A DNA stretch of 64,000 bases from Bacillus sp. FJAT-25509. Its GTDB lineage: Bacteria; Bacillota; Bacilli; Bacillales; Bacillaceae_G. Position 1 is the stretch's first letter; the number at the start of each line of letters is the position of its first letter. Positions 51,248-60,008 of the stretch are shown here, in pieces. The position numbers and the translations under genes are program-made. The stretch spans positions 159,023 through 223,022 of the forward strand of contig NZ_LJIZ01000019.1 in NCBI RefSeq assembly GCF_001420605.1, read 5' to 3'. Below the pieces are notes generated by a model that saw only the letters and a list, made by a program, of their open reading frames with translations, was not told the origin of the DNA and did not search any database.

Positions 51248-52342
51248 TTATAAATATGATTGAACAAGAGAAAAAATAGCTTTTGTTGAAGGTCTAATTT
51301 TTTGAGTTGGGTCTGAAACTTGTAAATCCTTAGATGGTTTTGAATTTATTTCGATAACCCATGGGTTAAATTGATTGTCTATAGCGAGATCTACACCAAA
51401 TTCAGCGAATAATCCATCAAAGGAGGAGTCTATACATATACAGCATTCGATGGCTAACTCGATTAATAACTTTTTAAAGTGAATTCGCTCTTTCTTTGGT
51501 AAATATTGACCTAAAAATTCATCAATTTTTTGAAGATCTCCCCCGCGGGCCAAATTGCTTACAAACTGTGTGGGATGACCAATCCTAGCTACAGTTGAAG
51601 TTACTTCCCATTTATTAAATTTATTTTTATGACATAAAAATCTAAAATCAACAAGTCGATCATCCTTACTGATTAAAGGTAAGCCTTCTTGGATGATACA
51701 AGTCCGCTTATTTAATTGCTGATTAATTGGATGAAATAGTTGTGAAATTGATTTATATTCAACTTCTACTTCAGAATTTTGGCTGTTTTTTAAACGATAC
51801 AAATCTTTATTTTTTGTAACCTTAAAAATGTTTCTTCCTTGACTACCGTGAATCGGTTTAATAAAAACCGTTTCATATTTTTGGATAAAATTATCTAATT
51901 GTTCGACTGAGCAGCATTCCTCAGTGTATGGAACGTACGGCTTTATATAGGCTGAATCAATTAGAGCTTTAAAAACTTCAAGCTTATTTAAGAAGCGAGC
52001 ATTAAAAAAAGGTATTTGTTGACTTGTTAGCGAAGAATTAAGTAATTTAAACTCTTTCGTTCGTTCAAGTCTTCTCGAATGAATTCGATTATGGATGATT
52101 GAAGGGGCAGATACATTCATTAAAGTCCAGCCATTTTCTGAACGTTTATATCCTTTTAATTCATTCGTTAGTAGTTTTTTAAATGTAGTTACATAGAAAT
52201 CAATTTCAGAGTCTCCGCATAACTCTGATAGTTCCTCACAAAGTGTCGATATTGAACCGAGTGGATTTAATGACTCCTCATTGATTGAATCAGTTACTAC
52301 AACAAAAGATTGGGGTTCTTGATTTTTAGGAAAAGATTGCAA
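51248..52342 (-). CDS. YheC/YheD-family ATP-grasp protein, fourth paralogue, first in operon
   Basis: This 364-residue paralogue begins with TTG at 52342 after GGAGGAG. It shows IIHNRIHSRR near 85, KPIHGSQGRNIFK near 155, VDFRFLCHKN near 228 and IEINSKPSKDL near 340. As first gene of a tight four-gene operon it sits behind a possible mother-cell promoter at 52376-52403. It may have arisen by tandem duplication with the next gene, given equal length and motif spacing. Confidence 0.78.
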   Translation of the reverse strand: MQSFPKNQEPQSFVVVTDSINEESLNPLGSISTLCEELSELCGDSEIDFYVTTFKKLLTNELKGYKRSENGWTLMNVSAPSIIHNRIHSRRLERTKEFKLLNSSLTSQQIPFFNARFLNKLEVFKALIDSAYIKPYVPYTEECCSVEQLDNFIQKYETVFIKPIHGSQGRNIFKVTKNKDLYRLKNSQNSEVEVEYKSISQLFHPINQQLNKRTCIIQEGLPLISKDDRLVDFRFLCHKNKFNKWEVTSTVARIGHPTQFVSNLARGGDLQKIDEFLGQYLPKKERIHFKKLLIELAIECCICIDSSFDGLFAEFGVDLAIDNQFNPWVIEINSKPSKDLQVSDPTQKIRPSTKAIFSLVQSYL

Positions 52343-52375
52343 TGATTCTCCTCCTTTCCAAAATAATTGTCGTTG

Positions 52376-52403
52376 TATACTATGTGATATTCGCCTAGTT
52401 GGT
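52376..52403 (-). promoter_or_regulatory. Possible mother-cell (sigma-K-like) promoter of the ATP-grasp operon
   Basis: On the minus strand ACC (52403-52401), 16 bp and CATAGTATA (52384-52376) resemble the sigma-K form AC-N16-CATANNNTA. A sigma-E reading is also possible. The motif is short, so chance is not excluded. Confidence 0.35.
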
Positions 52404-52516
52404 GAATGTCTTTTAGGAAATTTTTAGGGTAGAAAGTTTGATTTGTTTTAGAAAAACTGACATATAATAGAATGTTTGCTATAGTGGAGATACAAAAGTT
52501 TATAGGAGGTAGTAAC

Positions 52517-52873
52517 ATGTCAGTAAATATTTATGATATTGCATACTCACTACAAAATGCTTTTAAGGAGCAACCAGAATTTAAAAACTTACAATCACTA
52601 TACTCACAAGTATTAGCTGATCCAAATGCGAAACCATTATTTATGGAATTCCAAAATTTCCAAAAAGCGATGCAACAAAAAATGTATCAAGGTGAAGCAG
52701 TTACACCTGAAGAAAATGCAAAAGGGCAAGAAATTGTTGCAAGAGTGTCTCAAAATCCTTTAATTGCAAACTTAATGCAAGTGGAACAAAGACTAAATTT
52801 AGTTATTCAAGATGTAAATAAAATTGTCATGAGTCCATTAGAAGAATTTTATAAATCTTTACTTGAACTTTAA
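52517..52873 (+). CDS. yheA: YlbF/YmcA-family protein YheA
   Basis: This 118-residue all-helical protein of the UPF0342/YheA group in the Com_YlbF family reads VNIYDIAYSLQNAFKEQPEFK, then LYSQVLADPNAKPLFMEFQNFQ and NPLIANLMQVEQRLN. Relatives YlbF and YmcA work with RNase Y; YheA's own role is unknown. ATG at 52517 has AGGAGGT 6 nt upstream; an upstream Met at 52472 lacks one. It diverges from the ATP-grasp operon, as yheA does near yheC/yheD in B. subtilis. Confidence 0.85.
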   Translation: MSVNIYDIAYSLQNAFKEQPEFKNLQSLYSQVLADPNAKPLFMEFQNFQKAMQQKMYQGEAVTPEENAKGQEIVARVSQNPLIANLMQVEQRLNLVIQDVNKIVMSPLEEFYKSLLEL

Positions 52874-52880
52874 TAGTTAA

Positions 52881-52930
52881 AAGGCAGGATAAGAAGAGGA
52901 GCTTTTAATTCTTTTTCTTTTTCCTGCTTT
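52881..52930 (+). terminator. Likely terminator of yheA
   Basis: GCAGGA (52884-52889) pairs with TCCTGC (52922-52927), with a complementary purine/pyrimidine inner stretch and trailing T residues. The 52874-53259 gap also holds the element at 53004-53132. Confidence 0.55.
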
Positions 52931-53003
52931 ACTTAAAATCCTTGTTATACATAAGAGAGTCTTCAATGATTTGGAGTATAAATAAAATATAAAAAATTTA
53001 TAT

Positions 53004-53132
53004 TCAGACTGATTGCAAGCGCTTGCCTTTCGAGGCGCGAAGTCTGATGAGGAGCTAAAGTTACCTTAGACGGTAATGAGCACCGCAGGCAGGCGAAGCA
53101 ACGAAGAAAGCGAGCGTTTGTCAACAGTCTGA
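53004..53132. repeat. 129-bp MITE-like element, copy 2
   Basis: The unit runs TCAGACTGATTGCAAGCG to GCGTTTGTCAACAGTCTGA. Terminal 22-base arms pair at about 17 positions. It has the same length as the 47450-47578 copy and opposite orientation. No frame of useful length is inside, so it would depend on an external transposase if mobile. Confidence 0.85.
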
Positions 53133-53259
53133 GACTTCATTGAATTGGAGTCTTTTTTAGTATACGAATGGATATAATAAGAAACCTACATTGTTCTAAT
53201 TAAATGAAGCATGTCATATATTCTAGTAAGGTATTTCTTCGCGAAATGGGGGAGATTAA

Positions 53260-54129
53260 GTGATTTATAAGTTACTTGCAATTAATATAGATGGTACTTT
53301 ATTGCAATCCAATGGAAAACTCTCAAAAGAATCGAAAGAAGCTGTTGAATATGTTCAAGACAAAGGGATTTATGTAACCTTATTTACAAGTAGAAATTTC
53401 CAAGCTACAAAAAAAATCGCAAAAGCTCTTAAGGTTAATAACCTTTTGGTCTCTCACTCAGGTGCCTTTATCTCTTCAAAGCTTGATGAACCATTATTTG
53501 AAAAGAGAATTGAAGAGGAAGAAGCTTATGACATTGTTAAAAAACTAGAAAAATATGATTGTAATATTCGTTTGTCACATGAACATTTTTCAATTGGAAA
53601 TCGAAAAAAATTACAATCTAACTTAGTGGCAAAAGCAGTTTTATCAAATGCTGATCCTGTCTTTTATCCAATCCAATTTGTTGAATCACTTTCAGATAGT
53701 ATTCTGGAAAATTCAATATCTCCGTTAAAAATCGAATGTTATTTCTCCGATGAAGTAGAGAAAAATAATGTGAAAAAAGAATTGAATGCAAAGTATCCGC
53801 ATCTTGATTACTTATGTGATGAAGATCGCAAAATTGAAATCGTCCGAAAAGGAATTTCAAAATATTCAGGCTTAAAACGATTAGGTGAACATCTCGGAAT
53901 TTCTTATCACGAGATGGTTGTAATTGGAGATAATTATAGTGATTTACCATTAATCGAGCATGCAGGTTTAGGAGTTGCTATGTCAAACGCTCCTGTAGAA
54001 ATTAAAAAAGTTGCAGACTGGATTACAAGATCAAATGACCAAAATGGTGTCCCATATATGATCAAGGAGCATTTCAGGAAACAATTCCCACTGCCATTCT
54101 TAAAAACACATTTAAAAATCGAAAAATAA
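53260..54129 (+). CDS. yhaX: Cof-type HAD protein YhaX-like, altered nucleophile motif
   Basis: This 289-residue C2-cap HAD protein next to hemZ resembles B. subtilis YhaX. Motif I reads LLAINIDGTLL (residues 4-14), so the first, phosphate-accepting Asp of DxDGT is Asn. Motif II is LFTSRN, and motif IV is GDNYSDLPLIEHAG in place of GDxxNDxxM. Loss of the nucleophile suggests weak or no phosphatase activity, unless Asn is deamidated or the subfamily uses another chemistry. The start is GTG at 53260 after GGGGGAG. Confidence 0.75.
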   Translation: MIYKLLAINIDGTLLQSNGKLSKESKEAVEYVQDKGIYVTLFTSRNFQATKKIAKALKVNNLLVSHSGAFISSKLDEPLFEKRIEEEEAYDIVKKLEKYDCNIRLSHEHFSIGNRKKLQSNLVAKAVLSNADPVFYPIQFVESLSDSILENSISPLKIECYFSDEVEKNNVKKELNAKYPHLDYLCDEDRKIEIVRKGISKYSGLKRLGEHLGISYHEMVVIGDNYSDLPLIEHAGLGVAMSNAPVEIKKVADWITRSNDQNGVPYMIKEHFRKQFPLPFLKTHLKIEK

Positions 54130-54131
54130 AT

Positions 54132-54178
54132 AAAAGCCTGGCTTTCAAGAGAATCCTCTTCGAAAACCAGGCTTTTTT
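54132..54178 (+). terminator. Terminator of the yhaX-like gene
   Basis: AAAAGCCTGG (54132-54141) pairs with CCAGGCTTTT (54167-54176), enclosing a second small stem, followed by T residues. Confidence 0.85.
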
Positions 54179-54252
54179 ACCTTATTTTAAATAATTGACC
54201 TAGTTACTCTTTAATTTTATACTTAAGTGATAACTTAAAAAGGTGATAAAAA

Positions 54253-55740
54253 ATGAAAATATATATTAATGGCTTAGAGGATATTCGTTTTCAAAGACCG
54301 TTAGAGCTTTTAGCTCAACTGTTTTTTGAAGACTGTGATGTATCGTTAGAAAAAATAGATGCAGATATAGAAGTAAGTTTTGAGTTAGATGAAATAAATA
54401 AACAAGTATCTGGTAAATTAGGTACGCAATTCCAAGCAAATACAAGCTATGTAGATGGTAAAGATGCTAGAGAATCATTTAAATTTAAAAAGAAAGCAGT
54501 TAACTTTGTCTTTTTATCATTACTACAAGAGCATACTGGAATTCAGCAAAAGTGGGGAATCTTAACTGGTATTCGACCAACGAAGCTTCTTCATTCAAAA
54601 CTTAAAGCTGGTGTATCAAAGGAAATGGCGCATGAAGAGCTAAGAAATGACTATTTAATCCATGACGAAAAAATTGAATTAATGCAATCAATCGTTGATC
54701 GTCAATTAAAAGTAATTCCAGATTTATATAACTTGCAGAATGAAGTTAGTCTTTATATAGGTATCCCTTATTGCCCTACTAAGTGTGCTTATTGCACATT
54801 CCCAGCTTATGCTATTCAAGGGAAACAGGGTGCAGTCGATTCATTCTTATATGGATTACATTATGAAATGGAAAAAGTCGGCGAATTTCTAAAGGAACGT
54901 GGAATTAACATTACTACGATTTATTATGGCGGAGGGACACCGACTAGTATTACAGCAGAAGAAATGGACTTACTGTATGCTAAGATGTACGAATCATTTC
55001 CAAATATGAAGCAGGTTCGTGAAATTACGGTGGAGGCCGGTAGACCCGATACAATTACACCCGAAAAATTAGATGTTTTAAATAAATGGAATATTGATCG
55101 AATAAGTATCAATCCACAGTCCTATATTCAAGAAACTTTAAAAGCGATTGGAAGACATCATACTGTAGATGAAACAATAACTAAGTACCATTTAGCCCGT
55201 GCCATGGGGATGAATAATATAAATATGGATTTGATTATTGGTTTACCTGGAGAAGGTTTAAAAGAATTCCAATATACATTAGATGAAACTGAAAAGTTAA
55301 TGCCTGAATCATTGACTGTTCACACACTTTCATTTAAAAGAGCTTCAGAAATGACGCAAAACAAACAAAAATATAAAGTTGCAGATCGAGATGAAGTGCA
55401 GCAAATGATGAATGAAGCAACAGTTTGGACAAAAAATCATAACTATCATCCATACTATTTATATCGTCAAAAAAATATATTAGGTAATCTTGAGAACATA
55501 GGATACTCTATTGATGGCCAAGAAAGCTTGTATAATATATTAATTATGGAAGAAGAACAAACGATTATTGGTTTAGGCTGTGGTGCATCTAGTAAATTTG
55601 TAAATCCAGAAACTCGTCAAATTACACGATTTGCTAATGCGAAAGATCCTAAATCATATAATGAGGGTTATGAGCATTATACAAATGCAAAAATCAAGAT
55701 TTTAGATGAGTTATTTTCGAAAAGTAATCAATCAAATTAA
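54253..55740 (+). CDS. hemZ: HemZ, radical-SAM coproporphyrinogen-dehydrogenase-like protein
   Basis: This 495-residue radical SAM protein has the 4Fe-4S cluster motif CPTKCAYC (C174, C178, C181), GGGTPTS near 230, the SINPQS loop and the C-terminal HemN-like part with GLGCGASSKF. An N-terminal extension of about 150 residues is typical of HemZ. In B. subtilis HemZ is linked to anaerobic heme synthesis, although the true reaction is debated. AAAGGTGA lies before the ATG. It sits between yhaX and yhaR homologues. Confidence 0.88.
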   Translation: MKIYINGLEDIRFQRPLELLAQLFFEDCDVSLEKIDADIEVSFELDEINKQVSGKLGTQFQANTSYVDGKDARESFKFKKKAVNFVFLSLLQEHTGIQQKWGILTGIRPTKLLHSKLKAGVSKEMAHEELRNDYLIHDEKIELMQSIVDRQLKVIPDLYNLQNEVSLYIGIPYCPTKCAYCTFPAYAIQGKQGAVDSFLYGLHYEMEKVGEFLKERGINITTIYYGGGTPTSITAEEMDLLYAKMYESFPNMKQVREITVEAGRPDTITPEKLDVLNKWNIDRISINPQSYIQETLKAIGRHHTVDETITKYHLARAMGMNNINMDLIIGLPGEGLKEFQYTLDETEKLMPESLTVHTLSFKRASEMTQNKQKYKVADRDEVQQMMNEATVWTKNHNYHPYYLYRQKNILGNLENIGYSIDGQESLYNILIMEEEQTIIGLGCGASSKFVNPETRQITRFANAKDPKSYNEGYEHYTNAKIKILDELFSKSNQSN

Positions 55741-55756
55741 TGAAAAATAAAGGAAT

Positions 55757-55812
55757 ATCCCCTTGTGATGTTTAATGTTTAAATTAACCATGAAATTAAG
55801 GGGGATTTTTTT
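55757..55812 (+). terminator. hemZ terminator-like hairpin that contains the next ribosome site
   Basis: ATCCCCTT (55757-55764) pairs with AAGGGGGAT (55798-55806, one bulge), followed by T7 that touches the ATG at 55813. AAGGGGG is also the ribosome site of the hydratase gene, so the stem can both end hemZ transcription and mask initiation. Confidence 0.55.
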
Positions 55813-56601
55813 ATGTCAATTTCGAACACGGCAGAACATGTTTTATTAAGAAAAGAGGGACGAGTTGCAACTGTTGTATTTAATCGTCCTGAAGTATTGA
55901 ATGCAATGAATGAAGATACATTCAGACAATTTCGAGATGTACTGGATGAAATCGCAAGCTCAGACGTTGATGTAGTCGTTCTATGTGGAAATGGCAAAGG
56001 TTTCTCTTCAGGTGGGGATTTAAAATCGATGCTAAGTAATACAGATGAGTCTGCTTTTGGTCCAGTAATGGATTTAATTACAGATGTAGTAGTTAAATTA
56101 TATACTTTACCTAAAATCGTTATTAGTGCGATTCATGGACCAGCTGCTGGTATAGGACTAAGTTTTGCTCTTGCTAGTGACTTTGTTCTTGCTCACGAAT
56201 CAGGTGTATTGGCAATGAACTTTATCGGAATTGGCTTAATACCAGATGGTGGTGCACACTACTTCTTAGAAAAGAGATTAGGTGAAACAAGAGCTAAACA
56301 ACTGATCTGGGAAGGTAAAAAACTAAATGCAACTCAAGCGCTAGAAATCGGTTTAATTGATGAAGTAATTAGTGGGGATTTTGAACAAAAAATTAATGAA
56401 CGAGTGAAGTCTATACTTCAAAAACCAGTAAGTGCGATGATTCAAACAAAACAAATTTATTGTAACGGTAACTTAGAGTCTTTAAAAAATGTCCTTTTAT
56501 TTGAAAAAGAAGGACAAAGTGCAATGAGAAGAACAACAGATCATCAAGAAGGTGTTCAGGCATTTTTACAAAAGAGACTGCCGGTTTTTACTGGTAAATA
56601 A
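55813..56601 (+). CDS. yhaR: Enoyl-CoA hydratase/isomerase family protein (YhaR-like)
   Basis: This 262-residue crotonase-fold protein has the oxyanion-hole segments GKGFSSGGDLKSM (about 61-73) and HGPAAGIGLSFALASD (about 110-125), and GIGLIPDGGAHYFL, which carries an Asp rather than a clear catalytic Glu pair. The position beside hemZ matches B. subtilis yhaR. It may act on acyl-CoA in fatty-acid breakdown or as an isomerase; the substrate is not evident. Confidence 0.78.
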   Translation: MSISNTAEHVLLRKEGRVATVVFNRPEVLNAMNEDTFRQFRDVLDEIASSDVDVVVLCGNGKGFSSGGDLKSMLSNTDESAFGPVMDLITDVVVKLYTLPKIVISAIHGPAAGIGLSFALASDFVLAHESGVLAMNFIGIGLIPDGGAHYFLEKRLGETRAKQLIWEGKKLNATQALEIGLIDEVISGDFEQKINERVKSILQKPVSAMIQTKQIYCNGNLESLKNVLLFEKEGQSAMRRTTDHQEGVQAFLQKRLPVFTGK

Positions 56602-56609
56602 GGATAATG

Positions 56610-56637
56610 AAATCGACTGGATTCGGTCGATTTTTTT
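56610..56637 (+). terminator. Terminator of the yhaR-like gene
   Basis: AAATCGAC (56610-56617) pairs with GTCGATTT (56626-56633), followed by T residues. Confidence 0.8.
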
Positions 56638-56981
56638 GGTGAAGAAGGAAAGAAAAGATGTACAAATAAAATGAACAAAAGTACAATTAAATAACTTAAA
56701 ATAGTAATTAACAATAAATTTGATATAATGACTATTTACTATTACACTACTATTTTCTTTCTGTAATTCTATGTTTTTAATATAAATAAGATTAAATCAT
56801 TAAAAATTAGATTGTCTATTTTCTATTATGCACTAGTCTTTGTTAGTTAAATTGTGTCTAAAAATGAATAATAAACTTAACAGTTGTTTTACGAAATGGT
56901 TAATTTTAAAATACAAGACTACAAGTTTTTCTTCACTCATGGTAGAATGTTGACATTCTCAGTTTTGGGAGAGTGGTTAGA
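56638..56981. other. Gap with a two-unit 21-bp repeat
   Basis: TACAAATAA (56661) and TACAATTAA (56682) are exactly 21 bp apart and resemble the words of the larger arrays. The rest is AT-rich, with no other structure recognised apart from the ribosome site GGGAGAG of the next gene. Confidence 0.45.
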
Positions 56982-57530
56982 TTGAAAAAGATTCAAAGTA
57001 ATTCACGTTCAACGTCAAGAGCGAAAAGAAAAAAAACTAAACTCATTTTATTTGGATCAATTGGAATCGTACTGATCCTAATAGCATTTATTTCGTATTC
57101 CATTTTTTCGCCGAATGATAATAAGGCAGGATCTAAAAATAGTGCTTATGCATCGGCCAAAAACAGCGAAAAGAATGATGATAATGGTGTAAAAGAGACA
57201 TCAACAACAGTTCAAACTGTTGATGATGACGATTCAGATGGCACGGCACCTGAAACACCGGAACAAACGGGTGCACAAAATGGTGCGAAGCATGTTACAA
57301 GCTATGATCGAAATTCCCAAGACTGGCAGGCGATGCTGCAGACAATCTCTTCTGCTGCTGGAATAGATTCAAGCAATATGACTGTATGGTTTTTAGGAAG
57401 TGACAAAAGTAATCCAGGCGGCTCAGTCGGGACTGTATCAGCAAAGACAAGAGGCTCGCAAAAATATCGAGTACATCTCATATGGGATGGCTCCGGCTAT
57501 AAAGCTACAAAAGTTGAACCTGCTTCATAA
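56982..57530 (+). CDS. YrrS-family (DUF1510) membrane-anchored protein
   Basis: This 182-residue protein has a very basic N-terminus (SRSTSRAKRKKTK), one membrane helix (about 22-42), an acidic and Asn/Thr-rich linker and a C-terminal DUF1510/YrrS domain with QDWQAMLQTISSAAGI near 110 and VHLIWDGSGYKATKVEP at the end, which should lie outside the cell. TTG at 56982 is 8 nt after GGGAGAG and is preferred over the GTG at 56973. In B. subtilis YrrS is encoded elsewhere with cell-wall genes. Confidence 0.75.
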   Translation: MKKIQSNSRSTSRAKRKKTKLILFGSIGIVLILIAFISYSIFSPNDNKAGSKNSAYASAKNSEKNDDNGVKETSTTVQTVDDDDSDGTAPETPEQTGAQNGAKHVTSYDRNSQDWQAMLQTISSAAGIDSSNMTVWFLGSDKSNPGGSVGTVSAKTRGSQKYRVHLIWDGSGYKATKVEPAS

Positions 57531-57561
57531 AATGTAAATAGGATGCACGTAGGTAATCCTA

Positions 57562-57592
57562 AGGCTGTCGAGAATTTCTCGACAGCCTATTT
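57562..57592 (+). terminator. Terminator of the YrrS-family gene
   Basis: AGGCTGTCGAGAA and TTCTCGACAGCCT form a 13-bp stem with a one-base loop turn, followed by ATTTT. Confidence 0.8.
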
Positions 57593-57651
57593 TAAATCAA
57601 TTATTTATTGTCTTTTAGTTTTATGTAAATCGAAAGGAGAAACAACAAGGT

Positions 57652-58215
57652 ATGAAAAATCAAAAAACAGCATTATTAGTAATGGATTTACAAAATGGTA
57701 TTGTATCCCGTTTTGGTGAAAATCAAGATATCCTGAAACCATTTCAAAAAGCTGTTGAAGCGGCTCGTCAAAATCATATTCCAGTTGTTTTCGTTCGAGT
57801 AGGTTTTAGTGAAGGCTATCCGGAGGTCAGTCCACAAAATAAGATTTTCTCAGCAATGACTAAAACAGGTGGCATGACTTTCGCTGATTCAGCAACACGT
57901 ATTCACCATTCAGTTGAGCCAAAACCGAACGAACCAGTAATTACGAAGTATCGTGTTATTGCGTTTGCAGGTAGTAATCTTGAAATTATTCTTCGTTCAC
58001 AAAAAATTGATTCACTTGTACTTTGCGGTATTTCAACAAGCGGAGTCGTTTTATCGACTTTAAGAGAAGCTGCAGATAAAGACTTTTCTCTTACTGTACT
58101 TTCGGATGCATGTCTCGATATTGATCCTGAAGTTCAGCGTATTCTCATTGAAAAAATATTTCCACGCCAAGCAGAAGTTCAAAGCGTCAACACATGGATA
58201 GGTACTTTAAACTAA
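57652..58215 (+). CDS. Isochorismatase-fold (cysteine-hydrolase-like) protein without the usual Cys
   Basis: This 187-residue alpha/beta protein has the catalytic-type Asp in VMDLQNGIV (near 11) and a Lys in TKYRVIAFAG (near 100). The segment that normally reads GxxTxxCVxxT is GISTSGVVLST (near 126), so the nucleophilic Cys is Val. This variant is, to my knowledge, widespread, and its members are poorly characterised. AAAGGAGAA lies upstream. It may bind rather than hydrolyse a small molecule. Confidence 0.72.
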   Translation: MKNQKTALLVMDLQNGIVSRFGENQDILKPFQKAVEAARQNHIPVVFVRVGFSEGYPEVSPQNKIFSAMTKTGGMTFADSATRIHHSVEPKPNEPVITKYRVIAFAGSNLEIILRSQKIDSLVLCGISTSGVVLSTLREAADKDFSLTVLSDACLDIDPEVQRILIEKIFPRQAEVQSVNTWIGTLN

Positions 58216-58233
58216 TTTAGATAAAAAACAAAA

Positions 58234-58266
58234 AAGCTGCGATAAATTTTCGCAGCTTCTTTTTTA
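58234..58266. terminator. Bidirectional terminator
   Basis: AAGCTGCGA and TCGCAGCTT with T- and A-rich flanks lie between convergent genes. Confidence 0.85.
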
Positions 58267-58452
58267 TTATGGATGAAATAAAAGAAGTTTACCAGTTTGA
58301 CTAATGCAACGGTGGGTTTTATCAAGTGCACCGATTGTAGTAAGTTTTTCTGTACCAATATTTTTTGCTTCTAAGTCAGAATTAGCTTCAAATTGTTCAT
58401 CGACAATTGATTCTCCACTTTTTTCAAAAGCAGTAATTCGATAAGTTGCCAT
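58267..58452 (-). CDS. Small YhzD-like protein
   Basis: This 61-residue soluble protein (ATYRITAFEKSGESIVDEQFEA, then KNIGTEKL and CISQTGKLLLFHP) matches the length and style of the YhzD-like family of Bacillus, which has no known function. GGGAGG lies upstream of the ATG on the minus strand. Recognition is from memory of the family and is moderate only. Confidence 0.55.
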   Translation of the reverse strand: MATYRITAFEKSGESIVDEQFEANSDLEAKNIGTEKLTTIGALDKTHRCISQTGKLLLFHP

Positions 58453-58790
58453 GTTCTAGACCTCCCTAAAGTAGTTACGATATTACTATTTTGGCATAAA
58501 TTGAAAAGCTGTGTAAAGTAATAAATTGAATTATAAAAAAATTCAGTGCAGATTTAAAATTTTGACGTTTGGAGGCTTTAACAGATTTTAAGAATTGTTA
58601 GATTATGTCTTAATTTTTTGTATGAACATTGTTGGGCTAAGTATCTATTTTAACGTATAATAGGATAAGTAAAACGACTAATACATAATTTGATTTTCCT
58701 TTTTTTATTTTGTGAAATTGATTTTCCAAAATATTTTAAGCTAATTACTTAAGTAGAGCTTAAGGAAGCATATACAAAATGGAGGTACTT
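58453..58790. promoter_or_regulatory. Gap upstream of yhaM
   Basis: This AT-rich DNA between divergent genes contains a possible yhaM promoter, TTGGGC (58632-58637) and TATAAT (58656-58661) with 18 bp between. The leader is then about 120 nt. No riboswitch-like structure was recognised. Confidence 0.4.
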
Positions 58791-59729
58791 ATGGATAAAA
58801 AAGTATATGATCATGAAGTTGGCGAACGTTTTGTAACATTTTTATTTGTCAAAGCTGTTACGAAAGGTGTAGCAAGTAATCAAAAAACATTCTTATCTTT
58901 AACTTTACAAGATCAAAGTGGAGATATTGAGGCGAAGCTTTGGGATATTTCTTCAGAGCAAGAAGAAGCGTATGTAGAAGGAACTGTTGTAAAAGTTGAA
59001 GGGGAGCTACACGATTATAGAGGAAAACTTCAACTTAAGCTACGCCAAATTCGTCCAACTAAAGATACAGACGAAGTTAATCCAGAAGATTTTTTCGCAA
59101 GAGCACCAGTTTCTAAAGAAGAATTATATGAGAAAATTACTTCATACATTAATAATATGACCAATGAAAAACTTAAAAAGCTTACCGAGTATCTAGTATT
59201 AAAAAATCAGGAGGATTTTCTTGATTTTCCAGCGGCAACTAAGAACCACCATGAATTTGTTTCTGGTTTAGCATACCATGTTTTTTGTATGTTGAAATTA
59301 GGTGAATCAATTGCAAATTTATATCCTTCGATCAATAAGGATTTACTATATGCTGGAATTATACTACATGATTTAGGAAAAGTAAGAGAATTATCTGGTC
59401 CAGTTTCAACAAAGTATACTGTCGAAGGTAATTTGTTAGGCCATATCTCACTTATGGCAATTGAAATTGGAAATGCCTCAATCGAACTAGGTATTGAGGG
59501 AGAAGAGGTTACTGTTCTGCAGCATCTTATTTTAAGTCATCATGGTAAGTATGAGTACGGTAGTCCAAAACTACCTTTAATTAAAGAAGCGGAAATTTTA
59601 CATTATATTGATAATATTGATGCAAAAATGAATATGTTAGACCGCGCACTTGAAAGAGTTGAACCAGGAGAATATACAGAGCGTATTTTCCCATTAGAAA
59701 ATCGTAGTTTTTACAAACCAAAATTTTAA
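58791..59729 (+). CDS. yhaM: 3'-5' exoribonuclease YhaM
   Basis: This 312-residue nuclease has an N-terminal OB fold (about 10-95; [20 protein letters not shown]) and an HD domain (about 160-280) with [24 protein letters not shown] and [17 protein letters not shown]. Family members trim RNA and DNA 3' ends with metal. GGAGGT before the ATG at 58791 sets the start; an ATG at 58779 precedes it. The position ahead of yhaL and prsA matches B. subtilis. Confidence 0.9.
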   Translation: MDKKVYDHEVGERFVTFLFVKAVTKGVASNQKTFLSLTLQDQSGDIEAKLWDISSEQEEAYVEGTVVKVEGELHDYRGKLQLKLRQIRPTKDTDEVNPEDFFARAPVSKEELYEKITSYINNMTNEKLKKLTEYLVLKNQEDFLDFPAATKNHHEFVSGLAYHVFCMLKLGESIANLYPSINKDLLYAGIILHDLGKVRELSGPVSTKYTVEGNLLGHISLMAIEIGNASIELGIEGEEVTVLQHLILSHHGKYEYGSPKLPLIKEAEILHYIDNIDAKMNMLDRALERVEPGEYTERIFPLENRSFYKPKF

Positions 59730-59797
59730 ATTAATCATACTTCCTCCTTATTAGCCATATAATGAAGCAAATGCTTGTCTACTAAGGAGGAAAATCA

Positions 59798-60001
59798 ATG
59801 CCAATATTACCATTTTGGATGTATATCGTGATCTTAGGAATTTTTGTAAGTGGATTTATGGTGCTTTACACTTCTAAACAAGAAAGAGATGCAGATGAAG
59901 CTTTCATTGAAAAAGAGGGAGAAATTTACTTACAAAGAATTAAAGAAGAAAGAGAACGAAGAGAGCAATTACTTATTAACTCTGAGATTTCATCCAATTA
60001 A
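59798..60001 (+). CDS. yhaL: Sporulation-associated small membrane protein YhaL
   Basis: This 67-residue protein has one membrane helix (about 4-23) and a long charged amphipathic tail (YLQRIKEERERREQLL). Length, layout and position between yhaM and prsA match B. subtilis YhaL. AAGGAGGA lies upstream. Its function in sporulation is not defined. Confidence 0.75.
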   Translation: MPILPFWMYIVILGIFVSGFMVLYTSKQERDADEAFIEKEGEIYLQRIKEERERREQLLINSEISSN

Positions 60002-60008
60002 ATTAAAA

